The translations under genes and the position numbers were made by a program. Shown piece after piece: positions 53,989 through 64,000 of a stretch of DNA of 64,000 nucleotides. Numbering within the stretch: the stretch's first letter is position 1; every line of letters begins with the position of its first letter. Source of the stretch: Affinundibacterium macrobrachii (lineage in GTDB: Bacteria > Pseudomonadota > Gammaproteobacteria > Burkholderiales > Burkholderiaceae_D); contig NZ_BMYT01000004.1 of NCBI RefSeq assembly GCF_014652415.1, forward strand, positions 274,127 through 338,126, written 5' to 3'. The notes beneath the pieces are model-generated. The model was not told the DNA's origin. It did no database searches and saw nothing but the letters and a program-made list of their open reading frames with translations.

Positions 53989-55200
53989 GTGTTTAATTCA
54001 CCATCTCATCCTCACCAGCTTTCTGCGCTTCCTAATTCGACACCAATGATTCGAAAAAAAATATTTTTAGCGATGAATTTGCTGGGTTTGGCGGCAATGT
54101 TGTCGCTGACTGCCTGCTCGAAAAAAGTGGAAAAGACGGAGGATATTCGTCCAGTACGCGCGATCCAAGCGCAGTTTCAAGGAACCGAGTCTGCGGTCGA
54201 ATTGTCTGGTGAAGTGCGGGCAAAAATTGAGTCGCGTCTTGGTTTTCGTGTACCAGGAAAAATTGTCGCCCGTAAGGTTGAGTTGGGCACTGTAGTGACA
54301 CGTGGTCAAGTATTGATGCAGCTTGATCCACAAGATTTATTGTTAGGCCAAGCACAGGCACGAGCAGGGTTAAGTGCGGCAGAAAGTAATCGCGATTTGG
54401 CGAAGGCAGAATTGAAGCGTTACCAAGAGTTACGTGAAAAGAATTTTGTTGCGCAAGCAGTTTTGGATGCCAAAGAAACTGCATACAAAGCAGCGCAAGC
54501 TAGCTATGAACAAGCAAAGGCTGCTTTATCGAATCAATCAAATCAAGCAGGATATGCGAGCTTGCTTGCTGATATTGATGGTGTTGTTACAGGAATTGAG
54601 GCAGAAGTGGGGCAGGTAGTTGCCGCTGGTACACCGGTTGTGCGCGTAGCGAAAGCAGGTGACATGGATGTTGTGGTCGGTGTTCCAGAAGATAAGATCA
54701 ATTCGATCCGTCAATTGAATGATATCAAGGTTAAATTGTGGGCCAATAGTGGCGAGGTTTATGCCGCGAAGTTGCGCGAATTATCACCGATTGCAGATCC
54801 TGTGACGCGCACCTTTGTTGCGAAAATCGCCTTACCTAATAATGCAAAAGATGTTCAGTTGGGAATGACTGCCAATGTCATTTTTGGCATGAAAAGCGAG
54901 GTGCAGATGGTGCGTTTGCCTTTGACAGCATTATTCCAAGAAAAAAATGTGAGTTCAGTGTGGATTGTTGAGTCTGGGGCAGTGAAGTTAGTACCAGTTC
55001 AAATTGGTTCTACCAGTGGCGAAGATGTGTTGATTTCTAGTGGAATTCAAGCTGGCCAGACTGTGGTGACTGCTGGTGTTAATTTGTTGAAGGCGGGTCA
55101 AAAAGTGCATATTCTCGGCGTGGAATCCGCGCCGACACGGGCGGCAGCAAGTGCTGCACCTGCTTCAGTGTCTGCTTCTGCTGTAGGAGCATCTAAATGA
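53989..55200 (+). CDS. RND efflux periplasmic adaptor (membrane fusion protein), lipoprotein
   Basis: This 403-aa protein has lipobox LTAC at about residue 43, a biotinyl-lipoyl-like hairpin domain (FRVPGKIVARKVELGTVVTRGQVLMQLDP), a long coiled-coil hairpin (about 100-180), then beta-barrel and membrane-proximal domains. It bridges the RND pump to an outer-membrane channel. The GTG at 53989 has an AAAGGA ribosome site; an ATG at 54046 would give a more normal lipoprotein signal but lacks such a site. Its stop overlaps the pump gene start (ATGA). A low-complexity Ala/Ser tail ends the protein. The pumped compound is unknown. Confidence 0.93.
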   Translation: MFNSPSHPHQLSALPNSTPMIRKKIFLAMNLLGLAAMLSLTACSKKVEKTEDIRPVRAIQAQFQGTESAVELSGEVRAKIESRLGFRVPGKIVARKVELGTVVTRGQVLMQLDPQDLLLGQAQARAGLSAAESNRDLAKAELKRYQELREKNFVAQAVLDAKETAYKAAQASYEQAKAALSNQSNQAGYASLLADIDGVVTGIEAEVGQVVAAGTPVVRVAKAGDMDVVVGVPEDKINSIRQLNDIKVKLWANSGEVYAAKLRELSPIADPVTRTFVAKIALPNNAKDVQLGMTANVIFGMKSEVQMVRLPLTALFQEKNVSSVWIVESGAVKLVPVQIGSTSGEDVLISSGIQAGQTVVTAGVNLLKAGQKVHILGVESAPTRAAASAAPASVSASAVGASK

Positions 55201-58200
55201 GTCAGGATAATCACGATAAATCTGGATTCAATCTTTCGCGTTGGGCACTGGAACATATTCCGCTAACGCGTTATTTGATGGTTGCATTGCTATTGGGCGG
55301 GATTTTTAGTTTTGCAAAATTAGGCCAAGATGAGGACCCACCATTTACATTTAGAGCGATGGTGGTTCGTGCGGTTTGGCCAGGTGCAACTGCTTTGCAG
55401 ATGGCTGAGCAAGTGACTGATAAGCTTGAGAAAAAATTACAAGAAGCGCCTTACGTTGACAAGATTCGTAGCTATTCAAAGCCAGGCGAGACCCTGATTA
55501 TCTTGCAATTGCGAGAATCAACACCGCCAAAAGAAACCTCGCAAACTTGGTATCAAGTACGTAAGAAAATTGGTGACATCAAAGGCACTTTGCCTGCCGG
55601 TGTGGTTGGGCCGTTTTTTAATGATGAGTTTGGCGATACCTACGGCTCGATTTTTGCGATTTCAGCGGATGGGTTTAATTACGAAGAAATGCGTGAATAC
55701 GCCGACTTCGTACGGCAGCAATTCTTGCGTATTCCAAAGGTCGCAAAAGTCGAAATGTTTGGTGTGCAGGAAGAGAAAATTAATATTGAGTTTTCACAAA
55801 AGAAATTTTCTCAATTAGGCGTACCGTTCGAAACGATCGTCTCGCAAATCAATTCGCAAAATACGATAGATCCAACTGGCGTGCTAACGACTTCCTCCAG
55901 CAATTTGCAAGTTCGCATTTCTGGTGCGTTGTTGACGGTGAAAGATTTAGAAAATTTGCGTTTGCGTGCAAATGGAACGACTTTCCGATTGGGCGATTTT
56001 GCGGTCGTGAAACGCGAGTATAAGAATCCACCAGTCGATAAAATGCGCTTCAATGGTAAAGAGGTAATTGGTCTTGGCATATCGATGGAAAAGGGCGGAA
56101 ACATCATCGAGCTAGGCAAAAACTTAGAGAAGGAAGTTACGTCGATTAAATCGCAGCTGCCGGTTGGGATTCAATTGGATCGTGTTTCTGATCAACCAAA
56201 AATTGTGGCGTCATCGGTAGGGGAATTTGTTAATACCTTGATCGAGGCGGTTGTGATTGTGTTGGCGGTGAGTTTTTTATCACTCGGCTTGCACACTAAG
56301 CCTTGGCGACTGGATGTGTGGCCTGGGCTGGTCGTAGGCTTGACAATTCCATTGGTGTTGGCGGTTACCTTCTTATTTATGCGCATCTTCAATATTGATT
56401 TGCATAAAATTTCACTTGGTGCGCTGATCATTGCGCTCGGTCTGCTCGTAGACGATGCGATTATTGCAGTCGAGATGATGGTGCGTAAAATGGAAGAGGG
56501 CTTCTCGCGATTTGATGCGGCAACTTTCGCCTACAGCTCGACAGCGATGCCGATGCTGACCGGAACATTAATCACAGCGGCTGGATTTTTACCGATTGGA
56601 TTGGCTGAGTCTGCCGCGGGTGAATATACCTTCTCGATGTTCTCAGTGAATGCTTTAGCGTTGTTGATATCATGGTTGGCAGCGGTTTTATTTACACCTT
56701 ATCTTGGTTATTTATTGTTGCGCGTTAAGCCACATGCGGGCGCGGATGGTAATCATGAATTATTTGATACGCCGTTTTATTCACGCTTTAGAGTATTGGT
56801 GAATTGGTGTGTCACATGGCGTAAAACAACGATAGCTATTACTTTGGCCGTATTTGGCTTGGGTGTTTTTGGTTTCAAATTTATTGAACAGCAGTTCTTT
56901 CCAGATTCAAGTCGCCCAGAATTAATGGTTGAGTTATGGTTGCCTGAGGGCTCCTCTTTTACAGCAACTGAAGCACAGGCGAAAAAATTTGAGGCATTCA
57001 TTCAGAAGCAGTCAGGCGTGGAGAGTATTACGAGCTATGTTGGCACGGGGAGTCCTCGTTTCTACTTGCCGTTAGATCAGATTTTCCCGCAGACCAATGT
57101 GACGCAGATCGTGGTATTGCCAAAAGATTTGAAGTCGCGTGAAGCTTTACGTTTGAAAATCAATCAGGCATTTAAAGAAGATTTTCCTGAGGTGCGTGGT
57201 CGAGTTAAGTTATTGCCAAACGGTCCGCCAGTACCATATCCAGTTCAGTTCCGCGTCACTGGCTTAGATGTCGCAAAAGTGCGTGAGGTTGCTGATCGCG
57301 TCAAAGCGGTGATGAATGCGAATCCAAATGCCATCGGCGTGAACGATAACTGGAACGAGTCTGTGAAGACAGTTCGTATCGATATGGATCAAGATAAGCT
57401 GCGCGCCTTGGGCGTAACTTCACAAAACGTGATGCGTGCCGCGAATACAATTTTGACTGGTACCACTGTCGGACAATTTAGAGAGTCGAATAAATTGATT
57501 GATATCGTTGTTCGTCAGCCAGTAGATGAACGTTCGACCGTGCAAGCACTGAGCAACGCGAATATTCCAACTGCTAGTGGAAAAACCGTTCCACTATCGC
57601 AAGTAGCAAAAATTTCTTTGGCTTGGGAACCTGGTGTTGTTTGGCGTGAAGGGCGTGAATGGGCGGTTACTGTGCAATCGGATGTGGTCGATGGTATTCA
57701 AGGCCCAACTGTGTCTGCTCAAATTGATCCCAAGCTAGATGCAATCCGAGCGACCTTATTGCCTGGCTATAAAATTGAATTGGCAGGTGCTGCTGCTGAC
57801 AGTGGTAAAGCACAAGAATCAATTGCGGCTAACGTGCCATTGGTGATTTTTATTATTTTCACTCTATTGATGTTGCAGTTGCACAGTTTTTCTCGCTCTG
57901 TTTTAGTGTTCTTGACTGGACCACTCGGCGTAGCGGGTGCTGCGATGGCTTTATTGATTTTGCAAAGACCGTTTGGCTTCGTTGCGCAGCTTGGAGTGAT
58001 TGCATTGTTCGGTATGATCATTCGAAATTCAGTGATTCTGATTGATCAAATTGAACAAGATAGAGCGGCGGGTGTTCCAGCTTGGGATGCAATTGTCGAG
58101 GCGGCTGTGCGTCGATTCCGTCCTATCATTCTGACAGCTGCTGCGGCTGTACTTGCGATGATTCCATTGTCCCGCTCCGTATTTTGGGGGCCGATGGCAG

Positions 58201-58307
58201 TTGCGATTATGGGCGGTTTGATTATCGCTACCGCTTTGACTTTGCTCTTTTTGCCAGCGCTGTATGCAGCGTGGTTTAGAATTAAAGAGCCGGCTAAATC
58301 GGCGTAG
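55197..58307 (+). CDS. RND-family efflux pump permease (AcrB/HAE1 type)
   Basis: This 1036-aa inner-membrane proton-driven transporter has twelve predicted membrane helices and two large periplasmic loops. The proton-relay aspartates lie in helix 4 (LGLLVDDAIIAVEM), as usual. Its N-terminal QDEDPPFTFRAMVVR is typical of a subgroup of HAE1-like pumps. It overlaps the adaptor gene by 4 bp. No outer-membrane factor gene follows, so a TolC-like channel must be encoded elsewhere. The substrate cannot be assigned. Confidence 0.95.
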   Translation: MSQDNHDKSGFNLSRWALEHIPLTRYLMVALLLGGIFSFAKLGQDEDPPFTFRAMVVRAVWPGATALQMAEQVTDKLEKKLQEAPYVDKIRSYSKPGETLIILQLRESTPPKETSQTWYQVRKKIGDIKGTLPAGVVGPFFNDEFGDTYGSIFAISADGFNYEEMREYADFVRQQFLRIPKVAKVEMFGVQEEKINIEFSQKKFSQLGVPFETIVSQINSQNTIDPTGVLTTSSSNLQVRISGALLTVKDLENLRLRANGTTFRLGDFAVVKREYKNPPVDKMRFNGKEVIGLGISMEKGGNIIELGKNLEKEVTSIKSQLPVGIQLDRVSDQPKIVASSVGEFVNTLIEAVVIVLAVSFLSLGLHTKPWRLDVWPGLVVGLTIPLVLAVTFLFMRIFNIDLHKISLGALIIALGLLVDDAIIAVEMMVRKMEEGFSRFDAATFAYSSTAMPMLTGTLITAAGFLPIGLAESAAGEYTFSMFSVNALALLISWLAAVLFTPYLGYLLLRVKPHAGADGNHELFDTPFYSRFRVLVNWCVTWRKTTIAITLAVFGLGVFGFKFIEQQFFPDSSRPELMVELWLPEGSSFTATEAQAKKFEAFIQKQSGVESITSYVGTGSPRFYLPLDQIFPQTNVTQIVVLPKDLKSREALRLKINQAFKEDFPEVRGRVKLLPNGPPVPYPVQFRVTGLDVAKVREVADRVKAVMNANPNAIGVNDNWNESVKTVRIDMDQDKLRALGVTSQNVMRAANTILTGTTVGQFRESNKLIDIVVRQPVDERSTVQALSNANIPTASGKTVPLSQVAKISLAWEPGVVWREGREWAVTVQSDVVDGIQGPTVSAQIDPKLDAIRATLLPGYKIELAGAAADSGKAQESIAANVPLVIFIIFTLLMLQLHSFSRSVLVFLTGPLGVAGAAMALLILQRPFGFVAQLGVIALFGMIIRNSVILIDQIEQDRAAGVPAWDAIVEAAVRRFRPIILTAAAAVLAMIPLSRSVFWGPMAVAIMGGLIIATALTLLFLPALYAAWFRIKEPAKSA

Positions 58308-58329
58308 TGAGATCGTGCAATTTATTTCG

Positions 58330-58363
58330 GCCTTTCGTTTTTGATTAAAAAAAGACGAAAGGC
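58330..58363. other. Hairpin after the RND operon, possible terminator
   Basis: GCCTTTCGT and ACGAAAGGC form a strong stem with a T/A-rich loop 20 bp past the pump stop. The usual T-run after the stem is missing, so intrinsic termination is uncertain. Confidence 0.4.
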
Positions 58364-58540
58364 AGAATAAAAATGACGCAGTTTCAATTTGAGTAGAAAA
58401 AAATCGAGACAAGTTTGCGTAAAATCTAGTAGAATAGTTGGTTGAAGTTGAAATGCCACAGCACAAGTTATGGGCGACAATGCAATCGAAGTCGCCCTTT
58501 GCTTTTGTGCCGGTCTTTCTACCGGAGGTGTTTTCATCCC

Positions 58541-58627
58541 GCGAGGATGGCGAAATTGGTAGACGCACCAGGTTTAGGTCCTGACGCCAGCAATGGTGTG
58601 GGGGTTCGAGTCCCCCTTCTCGCACCA
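58541..58627 (+). tRNA. tRNA-Leu (anticodon TAG)
   Basis: This 87-nt class II tRNA has acceptor stem GCGAGGA/TTCTCGC and an encoded CCA. The anticodon loop GTTTAGG carries TAG. A long variable arm is present, and the T-arm is GGGGGTTCGAGTCCCCC. It lies 27 bp upstream of the trigger factor start. Confidence 0.97.
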
Positions 58628-58654
58628 CAGATTTTTTATATTTGGACGATTTTC

Positions 58655-59998
58655 ATGGCAACTGCAGTCGAAACTTTAGAAAAATTAGAACGCCGTATTA
58701 CGATTACTTTCCCAATCGCAGAAATGCAACCGGAAATTGAAAAGCGTTTGAAAGTACGTGCTCGTACAGCAAAAGCGCCTGGCTTCCGTCCAGGTAAAGT
58801 ACCGATGAAAATGGTTGCCGCGCAATATGGTTATCAAGTTGAGAACGAAGTTCTTAATGATAAAGTTGGCTTGGCTTTTGCTGAAGCAGTAAAAGAAAAC
58901 AACTTGCGCGTTGCTGGCTTTCCACGTATTGAGCCGAAGAAAAGTTATTCAGATAATTATTTAACTTTCGATGCAACTTTTGAAGTGTATCCGGAAGTGG
59001 TTGTTGGTGATTTGTCTGGCGTTGAAGTAACACAGGTTAAGACTGATGTTACAGACGTTGAAATCGATAAGACGATTGATATTTTGCGTAAGCAACGTGT
59101 TCATTTCCATGTTAAGGGTGAACAAGGTCCTCACGGTGATGGTGGTGCTGATCAATCTGCACAATCTGGTGATCGTGCAACAGTCGATTTTACTGGCACT
59201 TTGGACGGCGTTGAATTTGCAGGTGGCAAGGCAGAGGGTTTCGCGTTTGTGTTGGGCGAAGGCCGTATGTTGCCAGAATTTGAAACAGCAACTTTGGGTC
59301 TGAACGTTGGTGAAACCAAAGTGTTCCCATTGTCTTTCCCTGAAGACTATCACAGCAAAGATGTGGCAGGTAAAACTGCAGAGTTCACTGTCACTTTGAC
59401 CAAGTTAGAGTGGGCGCATTTGCCAGAAGTCGATGCAGAGTTTGCGAAAATGTTGGGCGTAGAAGATGGCGATTTGGCCAAGATGCGCAACGATATTAAA
59501 GAAAACTTAGAACGCGAAGTTAAAGGTCGCGTAAAAGCAAAAACTAAAGATAGCGTTATGGATGCCTTGGTGAAGGCAGTTGAATTTGATGCGCCAAAAG
59601 CATTGATTGATCAGGATGCAGAGCGTTTGGCTGAAATGACGCGTCAAGATATGGCACAACGCGGTATGAATGTGCAAGGCGTACCATTCCCAACTGAATT
59701 ATTTACAGCACAAGCTGAACGTCGTGTTCGTTTAGGTTTGATTTTGGCTGAATTGGTTAAAGCGAATCAATTGCAAGCGACTGCTGATCAAATCAAAGCG
59801 CAAGTAGAAGATTTTGCGCAAAGTTACGAAGATCCTCAACAAGTTGTGAAGTACTACTATAGTGATCGTAATCGTTTAGCTGAAGTTGAAGCTCTTGTAT
59901 TAGAAGAAAACGTCGTTAACTATGTGTTGGGTAAAGCAAAAGTGAACGAATCAGTTTTGCCATTCGACGAACTGATGGGTAATAACGCAGCAAAATAA
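58655..59998 (+). CDS. tig: Trigger factor (ribosome-associated chaperone and prolyl isomerase)
   Basis: This 447-aa protein binds at the ribosome exit tunnel and shields nascent chains. It has the ribosome-binding tail signature [12 protein letters not shown] (about residues 43-54), the FKBP-type isomerase domain ([25 protein letters not shown], landmark DFTGTLDG; about 165-250), and a long helical C-terminal domain. The isomerase domain has a histidine/glycine/glutamine-rich insertion before it ([20 protein letters not shown]). Start is at [14 protein letters not shown]; reading further upstream would run through the tRNA gene. It is the first gene of the tig-clpP-clpX-lon block. Confidence 0.97.
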   Translation: MATAVETLEKLERRITITFPIAEMQPEIEKRLKVRARTAKAPGFRPGKVPMKMVAAQYGYQVENEVLNDKVGLAFAEAVKENNLRVAGFPRIEPKKSYSDNYLTFDATFEVYPEVVVGDLSGVEVTQVKTDVTDVEIDKTIDILRKQRVHFHVKGEQGPHGDGGADQSAQSGDRATVDFTGTLDGVEFAGGKAEGFAFVLGEGRMLPEFETATLGLNVGETKVFPLSFPEDYHSKDVAGKTAEFTVTLTKLEWAHLPEVDAEFAKMLGVEDGDLAKMRNDIKENLEREVKGRVKAKTKDSVMDALVKAVEFDAPKALIDQDAERLAEMTRQDMAQRGMNVQGVPFPTELFTAQAERRVRLGLILAELVKANQLQATADQIKAQVEDFAQSYEDPQQVVKYYYSDRNRLAEVEALVLEENVVNYVLGKAKVNESVLPFDELMGNNAAK

Positions 59999-60011
59999 GA
60001 TAGGATAATTC

Positions 60012-60638
60012 ATGACAGGCATCATTCATAACTCTGGTTTAGAAACAAATATGCTTGGCATGGTGCCGATGGTCGTTGAGCAAAGCGGGCGTGGAGAGCG
60101 TGCATACGATATTTACTCCCGTTTGCTCAAAGAACGTGTGATTTTTCTAGTTGGTCCTGTGAATGATCAGGCAGCAAATTTGATTGTTGCCCAGTTGTTG
60201 TTTTTAGAGAGTGAAAATCCTGATAAGGATATTTCGCTTTATATTAACTCTCCAGGTGGTTCTGTGTCTGCCGGCATGGCGATCTTTGATACGATGCAGT
60301 TTATCAAGCCAGATGTTTCTACGCTTTGTACTGGATTGGCTGCTTCGATGGGGGCTTTCTTGTTGGCAGCTGGTGCGAAAGGTAAACGTTTCTCTTTGCC
60401 AAATTCTCGCATCATGATTCATCAACCACTTGGTGGCGCGCAAGGTCAGGCATCGGATATCGAGATTCAGGCGCGTGAAATTTTGTATTTGCGTGAGCGT
60501 TTGAATGGTATTTTAGCTGAGAAAACTGGTCAAACGATTGAGCAAATCGCAAAAGACACAGACCGAGATAATTTCATGTCAGCCGATGCTGCTGCTGAAT
60601 ATGGTTTGATTGATCAAGTATTGACACATCGCGCTTAA
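60012..60638 (+). CDS. clpP: ATP-dependent Clp protease proteolytic subunit
   Basis: This 208-aa serine peptidase forms the two-ring ClpP chamber. The catalytic triad is visible: Ser112 in GLAASMGAF, His137 in IMIHQPLGG, and an Asp in KDTDRDNFM. An N-terminal propeptide ending near MVPMVVEQ is expected to be removed. It starts 13 bp after tig; a strong terminator follows, so clpX has its own promoter or depends on read-through. Confidence 0.98.
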   Translation: MTGIIHNSGLETNMLGMVPMVVEQSGRGERAYDIYSRLLKERVIFLVGPVNDQAANLIVAQLLFLESENPDKDISLYINSPGGSVSAGMAIFDTMQFIKPDVSTLCTGLAASMGAFLLAAGAKGKRFSLPNSRIMIHQPLGGAQGQASDIEIQAREILYLRERLNGILAEKTGQTIEQIAKDTDRDNFMSADAAAEYGLIDQVLTHRA

Positions 60639-60662
60639 AAAGCCGTATCTAGGGTTTAAAAG

Positions 60663-60698
60663 AAAACGCCCGCAACCTTTTGGTGCGGGCGTTTTTAT
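60663..60698 (+). terminator. Terminator after clpP
   Basis: AAAACGCCCGCA-ACCTTTTGG-TGCGGGCGTTTTT is a strong stem followed by a T-run. Confidence 0.92.
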
Positions 60699-60826
60699 TT
60701 TTGATCATTAGCAGATATCTGCGAAATAAAAACATTGGATTTGTGTAGGGTATTACTGCGAGCTAGCATTTTTTTGCAGTAATATAGCGTTCATAGATTA
60801 CTTCGTAAAAATTATTAAAAAGTATT

Positions 60827-62092
60827 ATGTCAGATAAAAAAAGTACTTCCAGCGAAAAATTACTTTATTGCTCATTTTGCGGAAAGAGTCAGCATGAAGT
60901 AAAAAAATTAATCGCGGGGCCATCTGTCTTTATTTGTGATGAATGTATCGATTTGTGTAACGATATTATTCGTGATGAAATGAGTGCGCTTGAGCCTATC
61001 TCTTCATCAAAAAGCGATTTGCCTACGCCGGTAGAAATTACGGAATTACTTGATCAGTATGTGATTGGTCAAGAAAAGGCCAAGCGAATTTTGGCGGTCG
61101 CCGTTTACAACCATTACAAGCGCCTCAAGCATCTGGGTAAGAAGGATGATGTTGAATTAGCTAAAAGTAATATTTTATTAGTTGGGCCAACAGGTTCTGG
61201 TAAAACTCTGTTAGCGCAAACTTTGGCGCGTATGTTGAATGTTCCCTTTGTAATCGCTGATGCGACTACATTGACTGAAGCTGGGTATGTTGGCGAAGAC
61301 GTCGAGAATATCATCCAGAAGTTGCTGCAAAACTGTAATTATGAAGTCGAGCGCGCACAAAAAGGGATCGTGTATATCGATGAGATCGATAAAATCTCGC
61401 GTAAAGCAGAAAATCCATCGATTACACGCGACGTTTCTGGTGAGGGCGTGCAACAAGCTTTGCTGAAATTAATTGAAGGCACAATGGCATCTGTTCCTCC
61501 ACAAGGCGGACGTAAGCATCCTAATCAAGACTTTATTCAAATTGACACGACTAATATCATGTTTATTTGTGGTGGTGCGTTTGATGGTTTGGCGAAAATT
61601 ATTTCTGATCGCTCTGAAAAAGGTGGCATTGGATTCGGCGCAAGTGTTAAGAGCGAGAGTCAGAAAAGTGCTAGCGAAGTAATTTTGGATGCAGAGCCAC
61701 AAGATTTAATTAAGTTCGGCATTATTCCAGAATTGGTTGGACGTTTGCCTGTAATTGCGACCTTGATGGAATTGGATGAAGCAGCCTTAATTCAAATTTT
61801 GGTTGAGCCGAAAAATGCTTTGATTAAGCAATATGCAAAACTGCTTGAGATGGAAGGCTGTGAGTTGGAAATTCGTCCATCAGCATTGCAAGCAATAGCG
61901 AAGAAGGCTATCGCCCGTAAAACTGGGGCGCGCGGTCTGCGTTCGATTCTGGAGCATGCATTGCTAGATATTATGTTTGAGCTACCAAGCGAGAAAAATG
62001 TATCTAAGGTGGTGATTGATGAAAATACTATCAATAATGGCGCAAAACCTTTATTGATTTATAACGAGCAACCTAAAGTCGCTGGTGCTTAA
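60827..62092 (+). CDS. clpX: ATP-dependent Clp protease ATP-binding subunit ClpX
   Basis: This 421-aa AAA+ unfoldase feeds substrates to ClpP. It has an N-terminal zinc-binding domain ([11 protein letters not shown] ... CDECIDLC), Walker A GPTGSGKT near residue 124, a DEIDK Walker B, pore loop [10 protein letters not shown], the ClpP-docking loop region (IGFGA), and sensor-2 GARGLRSI. Length is as usual. The gene lies between two hairpins and 232 bp before lon. Confidence 0.98.
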   Translation: MSDKKSTSSEKLLYCSFCGKSQHEVKKLIAGPSVFICDECIDLCNDIIRDEMSALEPISSSKSDLPTPVEITELLDQYVIGQEKAKRILAVAVYNHYKRLKHLGKKDDVELAKSNILLVGPTGSGKTLLAQTLARMLNVPFVIADATTLTEAGYVGEDVENIIQKLLQNCNYEVERAQKGIVYIDEIDKISRKAENPSITRDVSGEGVQQALLKLIEGTMASVPPQGGRKHPNQDFIQIDTTNIMFICGGAFDGLAKIISDRSEKGGIGFGASVKSESQKSASEVILDAEPQDLIKFGIIPELVGRLPVIATLMELDEAALIQILVEPKNALIKQYAKLLEMEGCELEIRPSALQAIAKKAIARKTGARGLRSILEHALLDIMFELPSEKNVSKVVIDENTINNGAKPLLIYNEQPKVAGA

Positions 62093-62120
62093 GTTGCGTC
62101 AGCACAAAAATATGAAAACA

Positions 62121-62158
62121 TTGCGCGATTCTTGGGACTTTCTCTGTGAATCGCGCAA
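62121..62158 (+). terminator. Hairpin after clpX, possible terminator
   Basis: TTGCGCGATTC and GAATCGCGCAA form a perfect 11-bp stem with a 16-nt loop 28 bp after the clpX stop; no T-run follows. A weaker stem (AAAAGCTAC/GTGGCTTTT, 62207-62240) ending in T residues lies 50 bp further and may be the actual terminator. Confidence 0.5.
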
Positions 62159-62264
62159 TTAAGCGGTACAATTTATCGAAACAATAGAAAATTTTGGCTT
62201 CAACCGAAAAGCTACCCGGAGTTCTCTCTGTGTGGCTTTTTTTATTGTTTTTTAGGATGACGGG

Positions 62265-62293
62265 CTTGAGATTTAGCCTAGTGCGCCAATCTA
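62265..62293 (+). promoter_or_regulatory. Candidate heat-shock (sigma-32) promoter of lon
   Basis: CTTGAG at 62265-62270 resembles the sigma-32 -35 box (CTTGAA). After 13 nt, CGCCAATCTA (62284-62293) partly matches the CCCCAT-T -10 box. It lies about 30 bp before the lon ATG. Lon is heat-shock regulated in related bacteria; assignment here is tentative. Confidence 0.4.
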
Positions 62294-62324
62294 TTGAATG
62301 AAAGTTTTTTTAAAAAGGTGCGCC

Positions 62325-64000
62325 ATGACAACTTCCACTATTACTGAACGTACAGAATTACCATTGTTGCCACTGCGCGATGTCGTGGTATTTCCTCACA
62401 TGGTGATCCCATTATTTGTAGGTCGTCCCAAATCAATCAAGGCTTTAGAAGCTGCGATGGAGCAGGGCAAGTGCATCATGCTGGCTGCGCAGAAGGCAGC
62501 AGCAAAAGATGAGCCATCAGCAGAAGATATATACGAAATTGGCTGTATTGCGAATATTTTACAAATGTTGAAGCTTCCTGATGGCACCGTTAAGGTGCTA
62601 GTTGAAGGGGCGCAGCGTGCACGTATTCACCAGATTACGGATTCTGAGTCACATTTTATTGCCGATCTCACGCCAATCACGGCAGAAGATGGTGAAGATG
62701 CCGAAGTCGAAGCAATGCGTCGTGCTATCGTGCAGCAGTTTGACCAATATGTAAAATTGAATAAGAAGATTCCACCTGAGATTTTGGCGTCTTTATCCGG
62801 TATCGATGATGCTGGGCGTTTGGCAGACACTATTGCTGCCCACTTGCCATTAAAGTTAGAGCAAAAGCAGGTCATTTTAGAGATTGTTAGTGTCGCTAAA
62901 CGTCTTGAGCATTTGCTTGGCCAACTTGAAGGTGAGCTAGATATTCTTCAAGTAGAAAAGCGTATTCGTGGTCGTGTAAAGCGCCAGATGGAAAAGTCGC
63001 AGCGTGAGTACTATTTGAATGAGCAAGTCAAAGCGATTCAAAAAGAGCTAGGCGAAGGCGAAGAAGGCGCAGATATCGACGAACTCGAAAAGAAAATTAC
63101 CGGTGCAAAAATGCCGAAAGAAGCGCGCGACAAAGCGATGAATGAGTTGAAGAAACTCAAAATGATGTCGCCTATGTCCGCAGAAGCGACGGTTGTTCGA
63201 AACTACATCGATACCATCGTCAACTTACCTTGGAAGAAAAAATCCAAAGTGAACAATGATTTGACTAATGCTGAAAAAGTATTGAGCGATGATCACTATG
63301 GTTTGGATAAGGTGAAAGAGCGCATCTTGGAGTATCTCGCGGTTCAACAACGCGTTGATAAATTGAAGGCGCCAATTCTTTGCTTAGTTGGTCCCCCAGG
63401 TGTCGGTAAGACTTCGTTGGGGCAGTCGATTGCACGCGCAACCAATCGCAAGTTTGTACGCATGGCTTTGGGTGGCGTACGTGATGAAGCAGAGATTCGC
63501 GGTCACCGTCGTACTTACATCGGCTCAATGCCAGGAAAGATTTTGCAAAGCTTATCTAAAGTAGGCGTGCGGAATCCTTTATTTTTGTTAGATGAAGTTG
63601 ATAAGATGGGCGCCGATTTCCGTGGTGATCCTTCTTCTGCGTTGTTAGAGGTGTTAGATCCAGAACAAAATCATACATTCTCAGATCACTATATTGAAGT
63701 TGATTTTGATCTCTCTGATGTGATGTTTGTTGCGACATCCAACTCTTATAATATTCCTGCTCCTTTGTTGGATAGGATGGAAGTGATTCGTCTTTCAGGC
63801 TACACAGAAGATGAGAAAGCAAGCATCGCACAACGCTATTTGCTGCCTAAGCAAATCAAGAATAACGGCTTGAAAGAGGATGAGATTTCGGTATCGGAGT
63901 CTGCGATTCGCGACATTATTCGTTATTACACGCGTGAGGCCGGCGTTCGTTCTTTAGAGCGTGAAGTTTCAAAGATCTGCCGTAAGGTAGTGAAGATGTT
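62325..64000 (+). CDS. lon: ATP-dependent protease Lon (N-terminal part, cut by window end)
   Basis: The 558 residues visible cover the Lon substrate-binding N domain ([24 protein letters not shown]), the coiled-coil linker ([22 protein letters not shown]) and the AAA+ ATPase domain with Walker [28 protein letters not shown], and Walker [11 protein letters not shown]. The serine-lysine protease domain lies beyond the window. Lon degrades damaged and regulatory proteins in the cytoplasm. It is placed after clpX as in most proteobacteria. Confidence 0.98.
   Translation, partial: MTTSTITERTELPLLPLRDVVVFPHMVIPLFVGRPKSIKALEAAMEQGKCIMLAAQKAAAKDEPSAEDIYEIGCIANILQMLKLPDGTVKVLVEGAQRARIHQITDSESHFIADLTPITAEDGEDAEVEAMRRAIVQQFDQYVKLNKKIPPEILASLSGIDDAGRLADTIAAHLPLKLEQKQVILEIVSVAKRLEHLLGQLEGELDILQVEKRIRGRVKRQMEKSQREYYLNEQVKAIQKELGEGEEGADIDELEKKITGAKMPKEARDKAMNELKKLKMMSPMSAEATVVRNYIDTIVNLPWKKKSKVNNDLTNAEKVLSDDHYGLDKVKERILEYLAVQQRVDKLKAPILCLVGPPGVGKTSLGQSIARATNRKFVRMALGGVRDEAEIRGHRRTYIGSMPGKILQSLSKVGVRNPLFLLDEVDKMGADFRGDPSSALLEVLDPEQNHTFSDHYIEVDFDLSDVMFVATSNSYNIPAPLLDRMEVIRLSGYTEDEKASIAQRYLLPKQIKNNGLKEDEISVSESAIRDIIRYYTREAGVRSLEREVSKICRKVVKM

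Noticed and set aside
58029..58628. Minus-strand frame of 199 codons across the RND gene end and tRNA-Leu
   Set aside because: It is antisense to a strong gene and a tRNA, with no family similarity.
58442..58654. N-terminal extension of trigger factor
   Set aside because: The frame is open but runs through the tRNA-Leu gene; the ATG at 58655 gives the standard N terminus.

Overview
The window looks like chromosomal DNA of a betaproteobacterium of the Oxalobacteraceae type, perhaps near Undibacterium. This is inferred from gene content and a moderate GC content, not from an rRNA gene. Supporting content: a two-gene cyanophycin synthetase locus with its associated ABC transporter and DUF1854 protein, a CysB-type regulator, hpnCDE, the tig-clpP-clpX-lon block, and abundant chemoreceptors. 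There is no phage, plasmid, transposase or CRISPR array. It is mostly ordinary chromosome with one non-coding repeat island.

Layout. 1-450: a TPP riboswitch facing left off the window edge, and two identical tRNA-Asn genes. 0.6-2.9 kb: uvrB behind an SOS-box-like site. 2.9-10.9 kb: the cyanophycin locus, with two synthetase paralogs leftward and an ABC exporter-like protein plus DUF1854 protein rightward. 11-21 kb: GNAT, two chemoreceptors, an FAH-family enzyme, cysB, a methyltransferase/SCP2/ferredoxin operon, a CapA-like protein and a cold-shock gene. 21-30 kb: a LysR regulator, malate synthase, yggX, argA and hrpA. 30.2-32.2 kb: an AT-rich EEP nuclease-like gene, then about 1.35 kb of non-coding repeats. 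32.2-38.9 kb: a gbsR-cydA-cydB operon, a DJ-1/PfpI protein, a truncated rlmI and small unknowns. 39-47.5 kb: a transport/signalling set (NagX-like membrane protein, orphan solute-binding protein, two-component pair, TonB-dependent receptor). 47.6-53.6 kb: a lipoprotein hydrolase and the squalene genes hpnE, hpnD and hpnC, interrupted by an M24 protein and a repeat lipoprotein. 54-58.3 kb: an RND pump pair. 58.5-64 kb: tRNA-Leu, tig, clpP, clpX and the start of lon.

Main points of interest. (1) The two cyanophycin synthetases have lost different active-site motifs. The upstream one keeps the N-domain HxxEH motif but has a degenerate Mur-ligase P-loop and a truncated C terminus. The downstream one keeps an intact Mur-ligase P-loop but has lost both histidines. 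They may work as a complementary pair. (2) The repeat island at 30.9-32.1 kb holds two direct and one inverted copy of a roughly 310-350 bp element. Its hairpins are preserved by compensatory base changes between copies, so structure appears to be selected. (3) Similar 18-nt dyads lie upstream of the solute-binding protein gene and of the TonB receptor gene, on either side of a two-component system, suggesting one small regulon. (4) A 20-nt palindromic repeat is inserted in frame inside hrpA.
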